Part shown: positions 32,890-45,603 of the stretch, piece after piece
How the letters are laid out: each line of letters opens with the position of its first letter
Position numbering within the stretch: the stretch's first letter is position 1
NCBI GenBank assembly: GCA_036924285.1
Contig: JAYKYS010000001.1
Coordinates: 5,288,501 to 5,352,500 of the forward strand
Reading direction: 5' to 3'
DNA length: 64,000 nucleotides
From: Asterella californica
Taxonomy: Eukaryota; Streptophyta; Marchantiopsida; Marchantiales; Aytoniaceae
The notes under the pieces: generated by a model
Told to the model about the DNA's origin: nothing
The model's input: only the letters and a program-made list of their open reading frames with translations
Databases searched by the model: none
Translations under genes and position numbers: made by a program

Positions 32890-35800
32890 TCAGATGGGTC
32901 TAATGCCAAGCATTGACCTCAACTCTTCAAAGCAGAAGAGGGTGATAATCGTATGAGGACCAATACGCAGCCAAACAGGAACAAAACCTTTGTAGAGACC
33001 CAGGGGACCTTCGGCTCGGAAAGTCTTCCAGAAGCAGTCCACAGTAGAGGAATACAACACTCCATCCCCATGTGGATGCACAGCCTGTTGCATTATTCTG
33101 CGAAAAGCCGAGGTACACATGAAATACTGAGGAGGGATACCGAAAAATACCTCAAGGCACTGGAACTGTCCAACCTTGAGAAGAGTAGACTAAAATATCA
33201 GACTGTCTACTCTAACGAGAGCCTACCTCGTTCTCATGAGATCCACTGGTGCTATAGCGAGAGCTGTTGCAAGGCCAGCTACCATGGATGCCGCCAGATG
33301 GCTTCCGGTACCCTCTTTCATGAGACCAGAGTTTAGCAAGTAATGCTTTGTGTGATCATAAGTCGGTACCTGAGCTGCATTCAGTAGAGCAGCTCGTTGC
33401 ATTGTTGGTCCCACTCCTCGAAATAAACCTCTAAAACCTTCGGTTCGAGCTATGGAAGTGAAAGCATGGAACGGACCTCGGTATTGCCATGATCCAGAAG
33501 TACCTACACGACCATCAACTCATCATTAGCGGCTATATGTGCACTTACCTACATAACCGATTAACAGTTTCCATAATAGCTCTGCTGCACCAGTATTCCA
33601 TCTAGAGTCAACCTCCATATATCGTGCCTAGAAATCTCTGACGCTCTAACATATCAGTCGCGCTCCGTGCAATCAACAATCCTCGTAAACTGAGTATGGA
33701 TTTTCCTATGGATATCACTCATAGAACAAACAATCAGGTGTTTCACTATGGATATCACTCATAGAACAAACAATTCAGGTGACTGCGTGAAACAGAAAAG
33801 AAACATGTAATCGCTACGAACTTGGAGATGCTAACTGCAGCACTATCTGCAATAGGTTGCAGATGCAGGCAGAGGGCTTTGAGAAAATTCTGGTGGGTTC
33901 ATGTTCCAATCTTAAACCTGTGATAGATGACTGCATTCGAATCATGATAACATCTGTAGGATTTGCGATGGCACTTCCAATTGTGCCTGCCGATGCCCCT
34001 GCTGCCACCTTTATCCACAACGGTGTGTGTGCAGGATTATCTGCTCCAAGAGCCTGCCCAATATCAACTTCTCAATTATTTCAGTTCAGACAACTGGTGC
34101 TATTGATCCAAGCAGCTACGCCAGAAGTCTCGGGTTTGGTCTAGTACTACGTTCCCTTGTGAGCAACATGAATCATACAGTTTCAGTTTTCATAGAAATG
34201 TTTAATGCAAATATTTTCCTGCCAATCAGTCAACTGCCACGCTTTCTGCTTAAAGGTTTTCCATCAAAAGATTCTACCTTCTTCAGAGGTTCATAAGCAC
34301 CCATGCGTATACTTGAGTACGATGCTTCTCGAAGTAAAGCAGCTCCTGTGCCTCTCCACAGTCCCTGCAACCCCTCCTCCTTTGCTATTCGCATAATTCC
34401 TCTGAGAAAACCTTGGTAAACACGCTCATGAGCCGCTCCCTGTCTTGCTCAGCCACACAGGGTGGATATGTGTCAGCACAACAGTGTCGCGAGTTGTATG
34501 GGATCATCTCAAGAGAGCAGATACGAAAGACACAATCAGACTTCAGGTGGAAATTGTTCCCAGTCTGAGACCGTGTTCTCCCTACTCCAAACAGTTGACT
34601 ACGTGCGTATCAAAATCATGAAAAGTTTCTGGGGACTAAAAATCGAAATTATCCTTCCATCAGAAATTAAGAACGGCAAAAAGCCAAACGTTAAAACTTT
34701 ATAATGCAACAACTTCAGGTGATGGACAAGAAGATGTCATTTGTTACGCCTGAGCTAAGTCTGAAAAGTCAACTCATGTTTGAAAGATAAGAGCTTGATA
34801 ATGGCAGAGTTCAACGTCTCAGAAGCATCGTGGAAATGAACTAGAAAAATTCTTGTGTCCTTCGTTGATCAGATGGCGATCCTCTGAGGACAATGAAAAG
34901 AGTTTAAACCTGATTGGACAGTGCGCCATCCAGCTGCATACGGACTTTGACAACATTGATCGGATTTGTGACTGCAGCTCCAGACATATTGCTGATACCA
35001 GCTAGCACGAAAACGGTCGCCGGACTTTGCTGCCATTTTGTATTTTGGGCTTCTTGTTGGCGCAACTGTAATGCTAGACCTGTTGTCAAGCGGAGAGAGC
35101 GGAAGAAGCTACAAAAAGGTTAGAATATACCAAAGCCAACTCGCTAACATCGACAGGAGTCTCAGGTACTCAAAAGGCGACCTTTGCGTAGAGGGCTCTC
35201 ATTACAAACTAACTGCTCCAACCAGGCGAATGACAAATTCAAGAGTGCACATCTGCGTAAATTACACGACCCTTATATCCTTGTTAATATCAAAAAGGTT
35301 CCATGTTTCTTAGAAAAGATCCACATACGAGCTGCATTTCGGGACGAAGACTTCGACTCATAGATAAGGTTTCTCTATCAGGAAAATCTGCCACCAACGT
35401 ATAAGCTCTTCAGCTCTCCCCGGCTGGAGCAAAGGGGATAATCTACAGCAAATTTACATAACCATTCAAAACAGAAGAACAAAACTTATCCTTACAACTA
35501 ACATAGGTTGGTACACGAGTATAGCAGAACGAATCAGACTACGCGCAAACACTTGAGGTAACCCCCAAATCCCGTAGAGCCCAACGATGTACGTAGAGAG
35601 TAGCAAACGGGTGTGTGAATGTGCACTAGCTTAAAAGATCAAGCTAGCGAATGTCTAGAGGGCACATTGCCGGAGATGGAGATAATCCTAACAGATAATA
35701 TGCTTTTATAGCCGGATGCTCTGTTTGTGGAATAAAATTGGTGGAAGTACGCAATGGGTCCCTTGTCAAGACCTGTAACTCGAGTCATAAGCAATCCCCT

Positions 35801-36382
35801 GCTATTATGTTTATTTCGTTTCCTTTGTGTAGTTCCTTCGTGCTATACCTAGAGCTGCGGAACTCTGCGACCGAAGATCGTCACGTTGATTGAACATAAT
35901 GCAATCATTCCTACTCATAAATACGGCGTGGATAAACGGTACAGAACGTGCTAGCAGCATTTCGTTCCAATCCTCAAGGCCGCCTTTGAGCGCTTTACTG
36001 TTGCAAATATATTACCAGATCAGGAAACACATAAGGTCGGTTTATATGAGAGGTAAGAAACGTTCAAATTGGCTCAGTTCGTGATCCCTCCTCTTGACCC
36101 GATGTATAATGCAACTAAAACGAAAGAAAAACAAATCAGAGTTCAATCGTCATGGACAACAAGAAATTGACGATCATACTATCAAACGGCCGAAGTCCCT
36201 GAAACTTGGTTGCTCAAAAAGAATCGTGAAAACATGAACAACATGCAATATTCTTCGAAACAAAACGTGCTCAAGTAATTGCAATCAACTCCAGTTCCGC
36301 TAATCACAAACCCACCGGAGGAAACTATCGGCCTTTCAGCTGGATGGGAAGAGGAGTCGAGTGCCGCGGCTTGCTCATCCAT
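32890..36382 (-). CDS. Mitochondrial carrier family protein (UCP/ucpB-like), six exons, 339 aa
   Basis: Exons in transcript order are 36382-36316, 35079-34910, 34439-34278, 34053-33918, 33503-33227 and 33097-32890. All borders are GT-AG, the phases match and the total is 1020 nt. The protein has the three-fold carrier repeat. The signature sequences are PINVVKVR at ~62-69 (Asn in place of the usual acidic residue), PTDVIMIR at ~165-172 (Met in place of the first basic residue) and PVDLMRTR at ~264-271 (canonical). Flanking phrases such as LLREASYSSIRMGAYEP, SAIANPTDV and PTMQRAALL are typical of the uncoupling/dicarboxylate branch of SLC25, six-helix transporters of the mitochondrial inner membrane. 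Substrate is unknown. The first exon adds a polar ~40-residue leader separated by a 1.2-kb intron. The family placement is from memory. Confidence 0.9.
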
Positions 36383-39300
36383 CGTCTACACAGCGGTAGC
36401 ACTCAGCTGAACAGCAGCGGTTTTCCTAGACTCCCTAATTCCTCTGGATTCCCTTCTCCTCTTTCTTCCGCGCCACTAAAGCTTCTGATTCCCTCAGAAC
36501 TGTGTCCATCTCTCTTCGCCTTCCCACTCTGGCTCTCGTCTGCCCCTCGAGCTCTCAACCAGCCAGGAGGATCCGACGGTCAGCTGCGAAGTTTTTGGGA
36601 CAAAGCCCAGAAACCCTTCGGTTACTCATGATTTCTGAAGGATGCGCTTTGTTGCAGGCCGAATACTCGATGGATCCATCAGTTCGTGGTTCTTACCGAG
36701 TTTTGGATGCCATTGAGGAGGAGGGTGTCTGGTTCGAGGACTTTTGCCACTTTTGTAGCCCCCACCACCTACGCATCAGTGGAGCGCCGTGACGCGGCTA
36801 TGACGTGGATTGTCTTGACCTCCTGGAACTTGCCACGTCGGAATCTGTCTGATACGCGAACTCGTGCTACAGGAACTTCACGGAACATATTGTACATTAT
36901 ATTGCACTCACACCGACACTTCGATCGTATGCCCCACTCCAAATAAATACCACTATTTTCCCTACGAGTAAATAGTCGAAAATACTCGAGTGCTCACGAA
37001 AAGGAAAATTCATGAGAAATACTTTGTAAGGTTTCCAAGTTTCTGCACTTTTGGAGCTCGAAAATGTTTGCAGTGGAAGCCTGGAAAGATAGAAATCCCA
37101 GTCTCCAGAGTTCCTGTAATGAACGTTCTTTGTTCATAGTTACGGAATGAACTGAATCACGCTCCATGAGACCCTAAGTGCCCCATTCATGAGACCGGTA
37201 GTTGCAGCGACATGGCGGTCAACATCTTCTTCATTTCCCGGTGACCACGCTGGGGATCCGCAAGAACTGTTGTGGTTGGCGGAGAGTTTGGGAGCTGGCG
37301 TGAAGGTAACGAACACGGTAAAGGTCCGAAGCATTCAACACGAAATCCCACGTGCTAACCAAATGATGATGTTAAGCCAGTTTATCAGGCAGTATCGATG
37401 TGCGAAGATTGTGTATCTCCAAGAAACTGATCAGCAGCGTGATCAAGAACCCACCTAGCTCCAAATTTGAACTACCCTGTTGAGGGTTACCACGCAGCTT
37501 TCTCCTTCCTCAGTCCCCGAAATCGACTGTCGATCTTGATCACTCTCACGAAGTTGAGAAGCTCTTCCTGAGTCTCCAACCGGCTGGCCTCCCGGTGCCG
37601 ACTATGATAAACGTAATAACTTTGTATTTCTAAGTATAATAAAAAGTGATATACTCTACAAAAGAGAAAGTAATATTACTCTGACAAACCAAGTAACTAA
37701 CCAACCCATCATGGTTAACAATCTGTACATAGTAGATCTCAGACGTGTTGTTGTCTGGGTATGGCTGACAAAAAACTCATAACATAGTCTGTGGATGGCA
37801 GACAGTTTTCTTCAAGTCATCAGTGAAAGTTGACGTATGCGCCTGCGATTGTGGCTCACAGAGTCGACCGGAAACTCAAAGACCACCGTGTGCACAATTC
37901 CATTGATTGTGATAGCCACTCAAGATAAATGACAAAAACTCACATACTACACTATTTCTGTTTACTTCTCTGTTGTTACACTTTGCTACTGTCTAGATTT
38001 GGTCATGTCTGATCATTTTTCTCCGATGGCTTGCATTCCTATCCGATTACTCTACGAGCTTAAATGAGTTTACTGTGCACTATGTTGCCTTATCGGAAGT
38101 GTAATCCGAGCAGCAGGAAGTGAATGTTCTTCTTTTGTTGTGGATTTGTCAAGTTGATAGGGACACGAGAGATTGAGAGTTGTATTTTATTTTGGCTTTG
38201 GTAGCTACTAATCATGTTCAACCGAAGACAAGATTTTCCTGGTAGAGTCATCTAGATCTGTTTAGAAACTGTTTCATCCACCGAGGAAACTCGCCATCAT
38301 TCCAACTAAAATCATTGTGTATGCTACTCCGTCGTGGATGCGGTTAACTAGCTACATTCTCACCATTTATATCCAATGGTAATGATACATACGCGCTATT
38401 CTCTCTTCAAAATGTCATTGAGGGTTGTAGATTGAACTGATGTTACTTCAGTGTGAGAGAGCGGTTCCGTTAGCTCTTACGTCGTGGTTCGTTGGACTGA
38501 TCATGCCCAATGCACGACCTGAACTTTGGCACAGATAGTCGTGTCGTTCATCTCATTCTAAGAAAAGAAAATGTCTTTGTATATTGCTACGCTAAGGAAT
38601 GGAACCTAAAATACAGCGGGTTGGATGTTTAATTTGAGTGATTCTAAACACTGAGAAATTTACATGTTTAAAGTCATTCTATATGTCCAATTTCATTGGG
38701 ATGGATTTCACAGATTTATGTAATGGCACCCGTGCATGTGCATACAACGTAGGATTTTGGACCAACTACCACAAGCTGCCAAGCGCACGGCATGGAGGAA
38801 AATTCGTTGCGAGCATTGGCGGTGGGGTATCCTTTGTGTCATGTCCAAACGGCAGGTTCTTTCATTCTCGCTCTGTCCTTGTAGTTCATTGGACTATTCT
38901 CGCTGCCTTTGGGTCAAATAAATCGTGGGGATTGACGCTAAGATCTTGTTCGTTGTGATCTAAAAATGGATTTCTTGTTCACAGAATCGGCCTAGTCGAG
39001 TCTTTTCTTTTCTCTCTTGGCACATGCTGCTTTGTTAGGATTTCTTCGTATTCTTTCTTCTCTTCATTGCGGTCTCTGTCGCTCCTTCATTATTTTTGTT
39101 CATGATGAGAAACAAGTCGGTCATTGTCCGCCTTATTAATTTGCTTAAAAATGCAATTTATTATGTAATTGCATTTTTAAGTATCGTTGTAATTGCATTA
39201 TAAAGCGTGATAGCGCTGCTCTTAGTGGGTCCATTGCTTCACTTCATTTTTGTTCTTCGTTCTTCGTGGTTCATGGCGATGTGACGGGACTTCTCACGGA

Positions 39301-40127
39301 TAACTATCAATTATAGGATAAACTGATGGTTTTTGAACTCAGACTCCTCGAGAAGATGTCAGTCTGCCTTTATTCTTTGCTGCTGATTCTATGCTTATAT
39401 GCTTCTTGTCGGGACTCTGAGGAAATCCCAAATCATTCAAATTTTATCATTTTGTGCAAGGGAACTGGTTTTGGTTCATCGCTCGCAGTCTAACGGGATT
39501 GCGGGAATGTCTCTTCCGAGTGAATCCAACGGGATGTTCATGATCAATAAACATGTGCTGGGAGTTCCCAGTGATAGACCGTTTGCTTTCGTCCTTTCTC
39601 AATTGATACTCGCCAGGAAGATGTATGTGTTCATTCTCTCTTTGCTGCTGATTCGGCAAAACTCTGACAAAATATGAGATGTTTCAAATTCTATCGTTGT
39701 CTGCAAGGGAACGGTCTCGCAGCGTTGGACTTATCGCTGGGAGTTTCACGAGAATGAATCGGAATATCTATAATGAAAAAAAGTGCAGGCTTTGAGACCT
39801 AATAAGCTTGTGTTTCTGATTTGCTTTCTGTCAATACCACTTTGGGTCCACATTCCTCGTCATGCTTTGCAATTGTCTATCTTCTTGGTTGCTTTCATCT
39901 CTGAAACTACTCGAGGATGAAATATACAATCTCTCTCCTTCTTAACATCACTATCTTGCCCATCACAATTCACTATATCTGATATCGAGCCTATAGAGAA
40001 CGAAGAAGAGGTGGATTTTTCTATTTTCATTATCACTCCATGCGAAAGCGATATATTATCCACGTCGTGTTATGACATGATTCACATGTGAATTTAAAGT
40101 AGAACTTGTATTGTGTTAATTTTCTAT
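36383..40127. other. 3.7-kb region upstream of the carrier gene, no gene seen
   Basis: The carrier promoter and 5' UTR must lie just right of 36382. Plus-strand frames at 36344-36792, 37189-37458 and 38638-38958 lack recognisable domains. I see no repeat family in common with the rest of the window. A short palindromic AT-rich stretch with ATGCAATT and TAATTGCAT lies near 39150-39180. Confidence 0.35.
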
Positions 40128-40330
40128 ATATTATGAAATTTTTCGTGTAACTCGTCAGACGGTATTTTATGTGTCACATTCATAGTTATCTTGGATGTGA
40201 GACCGCACGATAACAAGATGTGTCAACTCAATGATCCGTGCTCATTCGCGTGAGTGGCTATTAACTTTCAATTTGGGTATAAGATAGAGGATCGAGGGTT
40301 CGTGGAGCGTCTATTACACGGTCCTTTGAA
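40128..40330 (+). repeat. Family-D LTR fragment
   Basis: It aligns by eye with the starts of the repeats at 60258 and 63196 (shared CGTGTAACTC, GTGTCAA and a TATA-like GGGTATAAGATAGAG). It is only ~200 bp, so it is a truncated relic. Confidence 0.6.
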
Positions 40331-41062
40331 GATGGTATGATAGACTACGTCAAAGTGAAACTTGCCAAAGGGTTGCGTTATCACGGAGCTGTGGTCGATT
40401 CATTTTTATCATTCAAACTTTGACTTCATTATTTTTCGTATCATAAACGAACTGGTTTAACTGATGATATTCAAACAGGAATAGGTAACGGGTGTTTGAG
40501 TAATTTTACCTGTTGCTTTTACAGAATTAGCCCCTCCAAAAAATCCAATTTTGTCTCCTCGATCGAGCTTATACACCATGCACGAGTAATCGATCTGTAC
40601 CTAAATTTGATGAAATAGTTAAATGTCAGCCACTTTGGTAGTGCTCGTTTCTTGATTTGAAAAATAGAATCTTTTTTCTAAGATTGACCGACGAAGATAG
40701 AACCTTCCCTACTTGAAAAAGAAGGCGAGACGTCTATTGCGTCTGAGCGGGATTGCTACTGAGGGTGATAAGCCAAAGGCTTACGCTCTTGATACGAGGA
40801 ATTATTCCAAGCCGTGCTAGCACATCTCCTTGTGCTGACGCGGGTTATACCTTAGTCATGGTGATATTTTCATTAGGTATTAATGATCTTCCTCTAAACT
40901 GTAAGTGCATTTTGGCTTTAGCATATGCACAGAGTATGCTTTGTTTGTAAAGCAAACAAAATGAGGAGCTCTAGAGAGACTGAGATTGTCCTTTGACCCA
41001 TAATTTTTGATACAAGGAATTTGTTGACCCGGAACAAGCTTGCGTGTTTCTCGATTTCATCT
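40331..41062. other. Unassigned, probably more plastid-derived DNA
   Basis: The minus strand around 40505-40590 encodes GDKIGFFGGANSVKATGK, which looks like protein sequence and recalls the P-loop region of plastid AtpB. I am not certain enough to name it. No intact gene. Confidence 0.3.
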
Positions 41063-41161
41063 AGACTTATTAATTTATCTAAAAAGTTACTTGGAGCTCA
41101 TGTGGCTCATGTTGGATTAATCATTTTTTGGGCTGGAGCAATGAATTTGTTTGAAGTTGCT
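41063..41161 (+). pseudogene. psbC: Plastid psbC fragment (CP43 of photosystem II)
   Basis: It encodes [18 protein letters not shown] followed by [15 protein letters not shown], matching the N-terminal part of the CP43 chlorophyll-binding antenna. The intact protein has over 450 residues; only ~33 are present, and both flanks diverge abruptly. It is a nuclear plastid-DNA relic without function. Confidence 0.85.
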
Positions 41162-41457
41162 GCATTTTTAAACCAAGATACTTTAGGTTTGCATTTAGAT
41201 TGACTTTTAGGAATTATTCAAGCTTTAGTTGACGAAATCTAACTCTTTTTAAAAGAAGATATTGTTCCTGCACTGGCAGAGCTTTATCTTATCCTAAGGA
41301 TCGTCTTGTGAGTTTACCTTCTTGAAAAAGAATTTTTGCAATATTTCTATTGTTCTTATTCTTCCATTCACCAAATTGACTAATCTTTCTATAGTCGATC
41401 TACTGTGCAATTTCCAACGAAAGCTGCTGATATTTTTTGAGTTTTTTTAACGTAGCT

Positions 41458-41508
41458 AAATCTAAAGTAGTTTCTCAATATCATATTCGTTTAGAAGAAA
41501 AACAAAAG
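41458..41508 (+). pseudogene. rps4: Plastid rps4 fragment
   Basis: It encodes VSQYHIRLEEKQK, a strongly conserved segment of plastid ribosomal protein S4. Only ~17 residues remain. It lies 300 bp from the psbC snippet, whereas in plastomes these genes are kilobases apart. Confidence 0.7.
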
Positions 41509-41627
41509 TATTAGTTTTCAGCCTTTACACGTTCTCAAAAGTCCTAATCTACAATTAGGAATCGAAATCAAAGTTTTTAATGCAAACAGTTTGTTTCTTC
41601 AGTTGATCCGCGTTATCCTTTATTTTT

Positions 41628-41700
41628 GTAGTTATTTTAGGTACTATTGCATATATTGTAGGTTTAGCTGTTTTAGAACCTTCAATCATGGGTGAACAAG
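41628..41700 (+). pseudogene. petD: Plastid petD fragment (cytochrome b6f subunit IV)
   Basis: It encodes VVILGTIAYIVGLAVLEPS followed by IMGE, the first membrane-helix region of subunit IV. About 24 residues remain before divergence. It is a relic. Confidence 0.8.
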
Positions 41701-42207
41701 CCCTTTCTCGTTTGAACCTCGTCATTAAAGGCTATGCCATTTTAAACTGCTAAACAAAAGATCTTATCAATGTCTTTTCTCTAGAAGCATGGCTACCGGT
41801 CCCATCTGCATCACCAAGTTTTCAGGATGTATTATTTTAGTAAAAAAAAACTTTTTTAAAAAAATAATTATTTCTTTTCTAAAGTGATTTGCCAAATCAC
41901 TTCTTGTGATCATGTAAACGCGGGAACTATTGCACCAAGAGGTGCTGAAGTAATTAATGCCACACTCCCAAGAAATTTTTTGAATTTTTTGAAAATTCAA
42001 CTGAAATTTTTCACATAGTCGATTTGCCGAGTTTCTTATGGATGGATTATTTCACTTAATATTTAACTTAATGAAAAAAGAAAAAAATTGAATACTCTCA
42101 GCTCCAACCCTACGTATATCACTAGATTTTTCTTTCACTCCTTTATGTTAAAATATCTTTATACATAAAGCTTGGCGTTAAGAAATGTCGATCCTCATAC
42201 GAGCTCC

Positions 42208-42264
42208 TTAAGTACCCAAAGTTTTATTTCTGAAGCTAGTTTTCAAGAAACTACACGAGTTCTA
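42208..42264 (+). pseudogene. rpoC2: Plastid rpoC2 fragment, second copy
   Basis: It encodes [19 protein letters not shown], the same segment of RpoC2 as the relic at 6626-6736, but on the opposite strand and with different flanks. Part of the downstream RpoC2 sequence seen at 6.6 kb is missing here. Confidence 0.8.
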
Positions 42265-42578
42265 TTTTGAAAAACTTCAAATTCTCTAGGAGATCTTTTT
42301 TATTTTAATTGAACAAAAATTAAAAACTGGGCAGCTGCTGGGAGACGGGAGCTGGCATCTTAGCTACCCAGCATTTACCATGGGCACGATCACTGATACA
42401 TCTTCAGTTGTGGGCGAGAATATGCAGAATACGTCAGTTGCCAAACCGTCGGCACTAGAACCTACGAACAATGAAAAATGCTATTGAATTAGCAAAAAAG
42501 GATTGTGCGCCCTCTACTAAAAAATAAACAGCATAGACGACCGACGTTCTGAACGCATTTGTTTTCCTCAAAAGTAGA
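42265..42578. other. No gene seen
   Basis: A transition between the plastid mosaic and retroelement DNA. Nothing assignable. Confidence 0.3.
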
Positions 42579-42887
42579 TTGTCTACTCAATTGTTGAGAA
42601 TGCACAACAACATGAGTGGAAGTTCAAAGGATTGGAAAGTTAGATTTATGATTCTTCCTCAAGAGTTCGATGTCATAGTAAATGTCAAAAAGAGCTCAAG
42701 AGAGATTATCGTTGAGTTTGAAAACACTAGCGCAAAAACTCAAGTAGAATCTATGAGAAGAAGAGTAGAAATCGACTTATGGTGTTATTTTTGTATAGGG
42801 TTGGGACATAAAGTAGTGAATTGTCCAAGTAGGATCAGAGCAGAGAGAGCCAAAGAGAAACGAGAGAGTCATATTCATTACCGTTAA
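42579..42887 (+). pseudogene. Gag-like zinc-knuckle fragment, plus strand
   Basis: A 102-codon frame with one CCHC knuckle (C-YF-C-IGLG-H-KVVN-C) after a basic stretch. It is a diverged counterpart of the minus-strand frame at 57300-57566 (shared KVVNCP and RRVEID phrases). It is short and isolated, so I treat it as a remnant of a family-C retroelement. Confidence 0.65.
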
Positions 42888-44129
42888 TTCTCTCCTAAGA
42901 GAAAATCCTTGTCCAAGTTGTGGAGTGGATGATTTATCAAAAGGACACAAGTGCGTGGATGTGATTATTCTACTTACGTCAATAGTCGAGACTCAGAGAG
43001 TTGAGATGAAGAAGTTATCGACTTCAAAGGAGGACTCAATTGAGTTGTGACGAAGATCATCATTCTGATGGTGGAGAAGACGGTAATATGATTTAGGCTC
43101 ATGATTGCCTTGAGAGAACAAATGGCACAAGAGGTGTTGTTACAACCATTTCTTTTCATTTTATCATGATAGATGTAGTGTCTCACATCATAGCATAAAA
43201 GATTTCGTTCCCCAAGAAAATTTACACTAGTTACGGTGCTCTAAGTTCTAGGATCTGTTCAAGCTCACAAACACCTAGGTTTTGTCTAGAAATCCCTTCT
43301 TCTCACAAAACCACACGGCTTCGAGAACCTTTAGAAGGTGCTCTGGACCTTAACATACAATTATTATCTAAAATATCACACAATTACTCACTGAGAAGTC
43401 CGAGAAGATGATTACTGCTTCCAGGTCACGGCTTCCAATCTTCCCAGTCGGTTTTCAGAAGCAATTCTCGACTTTTGGAAGTTCAACTCGACTTCTGACA
43501 CCTTCAGAAGACTATCTCTGCTTCGTAAATGTCAAATACTATTCCCTATCACACATTGCTCTTACAATTTCCAACGGGTTAGATAAATCACAAGGTGATG
43601 CCCCCTTAAGCCTTCCCAAGCTTCTGCTTGCTAAAATGATCTTCTGACAGCACTACAACGACATTCATATTCATTGATGCACTCGTTCACTGTAATTTGC
43701 TTTTGGGTGCTTCCAATGTTCTCCTCAATTCCCAAATCAAGTAGAGAAGCAAAAAAGAGAGCTATGGTGCTGATGCGCCTCTGAATTCCTTATCTTTTCC
43801 TTCACGATTAGATAATGGCTCGATCTATCCTAGCTTTATCTATTACGGTGGTGATTGTCCTTTAGGTATACCTACCCTTATCTAGTTGGTGCGCGGTTGG
43901 TATTTCTCGTGGTTGTAGTCACAGTCTTCTTGGAAGCATATTTTGTCTTGCGACTTCCGGCTTCTAGAAGACTTCCGTCTTCCGGCTTCAGAAGAAGTTG
44001 GCTTCTTCTCATGAATTCGTCTTAAGTCATCTTCTCGCTAAGCAAGGTGTAATCTTAAGTAATAAGGTTACTTCAATTATATATACACGTCATTAACTTA
44101 AAATTTTCAAAATATCTCTAATCTTGCAA
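42888..44129. other. Retroelement-like DNA, no intact gene
   Basis: The left part (to about 43190) is the inverted counterpart of 57000-57290. From 43380 to 44030 the phrases CTTCCGGCTTC and GAAGACT recur, as in an LTR, but no partner copy is in the window. Confidence 0.35.
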
Positions 44130-44929
44130 ATTGTGGGCACCACACTCATCACACCCAAACTACAATCCAGTTCACATACGATCTTCTCTAATGCATAAGT
44201 GAAGACTCCTTGATCATGTAAGCACAAAGAATGAAGAGCTTGACTCACTGATCGCGAAGAACAATCCAATCTCATGTTGCAAGTGACAAAAAATTGACAT
44301 AAGCGCTTCTCTGCGAGTCAATTTAACTCGGAACTCCCAAATCATCTGATGAAACTTCGTATTGTCTTTAATTTTTTGAAGAACTCGATGTTCTGATCCC
44401 GATGGATCCAAGGACAGCAAGTTTGGACTCTAGAACGATCCGAGCGGTCCAACTCTCCTTCACAAGACATTGAAGGACTCCAAATCTCCTCCATGCATCT
44501 CAATTTTTCCTAGAACACACTCCTTGATCCGCCTCTTCACGAACCATCTTCGTAAAAACAAGCTGGTCCTTTAAGCTGCTCCCTTACGTCAGTCGTCATA
44601 CGTGAAAGTTTTCACAGATAATGAACAAGTAGGCCCTTTGCGTCTTTAGTATAGCGCCAGGAATCACAAATACTTAGTCAGCAATAGTAAGTTATGGTTT
44701 AATTTGATTTCCTCATCTTTCGAGTCGTAACTTTACTATTGGGCATCCAAATGAAATAGACGAAGTGCCCATGGAAAACTGACAATGAGCTCTACCAGTT
44801 GATGTAATGAAAATGAAGATCCGAAGTTGTGTAAGAAAGCTCATTTTTTAGTCTTATGAGCATCTTTGGAGCGATAATGATAAGTATCGAAAATAGATTT
44901 TCAAGTAAGCGCCGGTCCACTACACGACA
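44130..44929 (-). mobile_element. Family-B LTR, truncated, minus strand
   Basis: On the minus strand it begins TGTCGTGTAGTGGACC at 44929 and follows the family-B LTR for ~800 bp, then stops matching near 44130. A complementary polypurine tract and the integrase tail lie just beyond 44929. This is therefore the 3' end of a minus-strand family-B element. Confidence 0.75.
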
Positions 44930-45003
44930 TCCACCCCCTCTAAACTTGAGCATCCTCCGGTATGCACCAGAGATACCAATCAGAGAGTGGACCGACACGC
45001 ACA

Positions 45004-45600
45004 TCATCTTGTCATCCTACTTCCCATCTTAGTTGACCTCATCCTCAAGTCTGCAACCCGACTGTCATCTTGAAGTTGCAACTCCATGATTTCTCTAGGT
45101 CTATGTTCATCGACTTCATCTTCAAGCTCTACTGCATACTCCTCATCCTCAAATTGAAACTCTGTCAAGATATCTGCTAGATCGACCTCCTTATCTCTCT
45201 TTTTGAAAATTCTTGACACGTGTATCTACCACTAGTATCTTCAAGCTCGTTTCGTCTGCTCGTTCACTACATACGGACCAAACCATCGCTTGGAAAATTT
45301 TTGTTGTGCACTATGCTGGTTGTTTACACTACTGTCGTAGACTAACACCCAATCATCTTTCTTGATTTCCCTAGTTCTTAGACGATGTCGTTGATAAATC
45401 TGACTTTGTTCTTCAACCGTGCTTCTCATAGCATGTCCAAAGCAACTTAGATATCCTCAAGTCTTCTCTCTAACTGTCTAATTTGAATAGCAAGAAGTTC
45501 TTCATTTGTCGGATTGTCCTTCCACGGTGATACACTCCATGTAAGAACGTGTTCTTTAGTCGGCATGATAGGTTTTTGATCTATGATGAGCTCCACTGAC
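45004..45600 (-). pseudogene. Ty3/gypsy integrase C-terminal fragment (family B)
   Basis: Two minus-strand frames (45429-45241 and 45219-45004) and the stretch up to 45600 match the C-terminal half of the integrase at 1127-2326. They include the GPY/F phrase RWFGPYVV and the tail KKRDKEVDLADILTEFQFED. Frames are broken, and the N-terminal half is cut off at ~45603, where unrelated repeat DNA starts with TGTCGTGCGC. The extra tail residues (LQDDSRVADLRMR) also occur at 51807-51850 inside element B. Confidence 0.8.
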
Positions 45601-45603
45601 ATA

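Noticed and set aside
36344..36792. Plus-strand frames opposite the carrier first exon
   Set aside because: They overlap the carrier start on the other strand, have no domain, and look like promoter/UTR sequence.
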